Shown in pieces: positions 6,328 through 7,342 of a stretch of 7,342 nucleotides of DNA; position 1 is the first letter of the stretch; the number at the start of each line of letters is the position of its first letter. Under the pieces are notes generated by a model that ran no database searches, was not told the DNA's origin, and saw nothing but the letters and a program-made list of their open reading frames with translations. Position numbers and translations under genes: made by a program. This DNA is from Bacteroidota bacterium (GTDB taxonomy: Bacteria > Bacteroidota > Bacteroidia > Chitinophagales > Chitinophagaceae), in assembly GCA_023440945.1 (NCBI GenBank), contig JAEZRL010000221.1, positions 1 to 7,342 of the forward strand, given 5' to 3'.

Positions 6328-7342
6328 ATGAAGAAGATGAATCGTAAATTATATCTGATTGGTTTGGTCGCACCAATCTTGTTTCTATCCGCCTGCAAAA
6401 AGGATTTCCTTGAAAAACCTCCAACAGATGCTATTGTAGATGCGGGTTTTTACAAGACGGATGAGCAGGTAATGGCCGGAACTGCTCCTTTATACAACCG
6501 TGTGTGGTTCGACTATAATGATAAAGCTTTTTATAACCTCGGGGATTTCCGATCCGGTACTACTTTTTCTGCCTATAATGACCGGGGAAACGTGTTATTC
6601 AATACAACGGCTCAGAACGGGGAGAATAATGCTGCTTGGAGGGCTTTTTTCAACGTAGTTGCTCAGTCTAACTTAACCATCAACAATATCAATACATATG
6701 CTGGTGATGCTGTTACGCCTACCGTTAAAAAGATGGCTATTGCTGAAGCGAGGTTTATGCGTGCTTTAGCATACAGATATTTAGTAATGAACTGGGGCCC
6801 AGTTCCTGTCATAGAAAATAACCTGAACTACCTCGATGATACTACACTTGTGCCGAATACAGTTCCAAGCATCTGGCGTTTTATCACGAGGGAAATGCGT
6901 GCTGTAGCAGAAGATTTACCTGAAGCACCGGTTCAACCTGGTAGGTTAACACGCTGGTCGGCAGAAGGAATGTTAGCCCGTTTTTATTTAACCCGTGCAG
7001 GGGTTGAAGCACAGGGTGGACAAAGAAAGCAGGAGTTTTTAGACAGCGCCAAATATTATGCACAGGATGTTATCAATAATAGTGGTAAAAGCTTATTGCC
7101 TAATTACGCTGACCTGTTTAAATTTCCTTATGACAATAACTCAGAATCGCTGTTCGAGTTACAATGGGTGTATCAACCGGGGCAGTGGGGTGTGCAAAAT
7201 AGCATGCCTGCTTATCTTAACTTCAGTAATGATATCGCCAATGGCGACGGCTGGGGGGGAGACAAAGGTGCAACATGGTGGATGTTAAGCCAGTATCAAG
7301 GCTTCTCGGCTTACGGTGATACCATGCTTAAAGGCCGTACAT
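6328..7342 (+). CDS. SusD/RagB-family glycan-binding surface lipoprotein, 3' end cut by the window
   Basis: An open frame starts at the ATG at 6328 and runs without a stop through the window edge, giving 338 codons plus one base. Family members are usually about 500-600 residues, so perhaps a third or more is missing. The N-terminus is a lipoprotein signal with lipobox LSAC, lipidated at C23. The following KKD resembles the charged signals that send Bacteroidota lipoproteins to the cell surface. The mature start (DFLEKPPTDA, then a conserved FYKTDEQ) and the helical motif EARFMRALAYRYLVMNWG followed by PVP (140-160) are SusD hallmarks from the TPR-like region. SusD proteins bind the glycan and cap the SusC channel. 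Only 11 bp separate it from the susC stop, indicating co-transcription. A second in-frame ATG at 6337 could be the start, but it would shorten the basic N-region; the first is preferred. No strong Shine-Dalgarno sequence is visible, as is usual in this phylum. Confidence 0.95.
   Translation, partial: MKKMNRKLYLIGLVAPILFLSACKKDFLEKPPTDAIVDAGFYKTDEQVMAGTAPLYNRVWFDYNDKAFYNLGDFRSGTTFSAYNDRGNVLFNTTAQNGENNAAWRAFFNVVAQSNLTINNINTYAGDAVTPTVKKMAIAEARFMRALAYRYLVMNWGPVPVIENNLNYLDDTTLVPNTVPSIWRFITREMRAVAEDLPEAPVQPGRLTRWSAEGMLARFYLTRAGVEAQGGQRKQEFLDSAKYYAQDVINNSGKSLLPNYADLFKFPYDNNSESLFELQWVYQPGQWGVQNSMPAYLNFSNDIANGDGWGGDKGATWWMLSQYQGFSAYGDTMLKGRT

Noticed and set aside
7058..7288. 76-codon plus-strand ORF near the window end
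   Set aside because: It is out of frame with the SusD gene, which runs open from 6328 through the edge and carries the family motifs.

Overview
The window reads as part of a Bacteroidota polysaccharide utilization locus (PUL). All three genes lie on the + strand: a secreted family 31 glycoside hydrolase with an inserted PA14 domain (118-2976), a SusC-type TonB-dependent outer-membrane transporter (3137-6316), and the first ~338 residues of a SusD-type glycan-binding lipoprotein (6328 to the window edge). The SusC/SusD pair is essentially diagnostic of Bacteroidota. The moderate-to-low GC impression, A-rich leaders without strong Shine-Dalgarno sequences, and a degenerate heptamer repeat between genes would fit a soil or plant-associated lineage such as Chitinophagaceae or Sphingobacteriaceae. 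That lineage guess is inference and cannot be fixed from this window.

Layout. Bases 1-117 are noncoding leader containing two near-identical 14-bp direct repeats with a 22-bp period and a weak match to the Bacteroidota -7 promoter element. The GH31 gene follows. A 160-bp gap (2977-3136) holds a four-unit 7-bp degenerate repeat that can also fold as a short hairpin, then a long-range inverted repeat, then A/T tracts just before susC. SusC and SusD are separated by only 11 bp and are almost certainly co-transcribed. No tRNA, rRNA, insertion sequence or CRISPR array is visible.

How the genes would work together. By the established Sus model, the SusD-like lipoprotein captures an oligosaccharide at the cell surface, and the SusC-like channel imports it into the periplasm using TonB energy. 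The GH31 enzyme has an ordinary signal peptide and no lipobox, so it most likely sits in the periplasm and removes alpha-linked non-reducing-end sugars from the imported oligosaccharide. The PA14-inserted architecture and active-site context resemble alpha-xylosidases that act on xyloglucan oligosaccharides. Xyloglucan is therefore the leading substrate hypothesis, with another alpha-glucan or alpha-glucoside as the alternative.

I did not find an undescribed system. The genes are intact, recognisable members of known families, and the items worth a second look are mostly small noncoding patterns.
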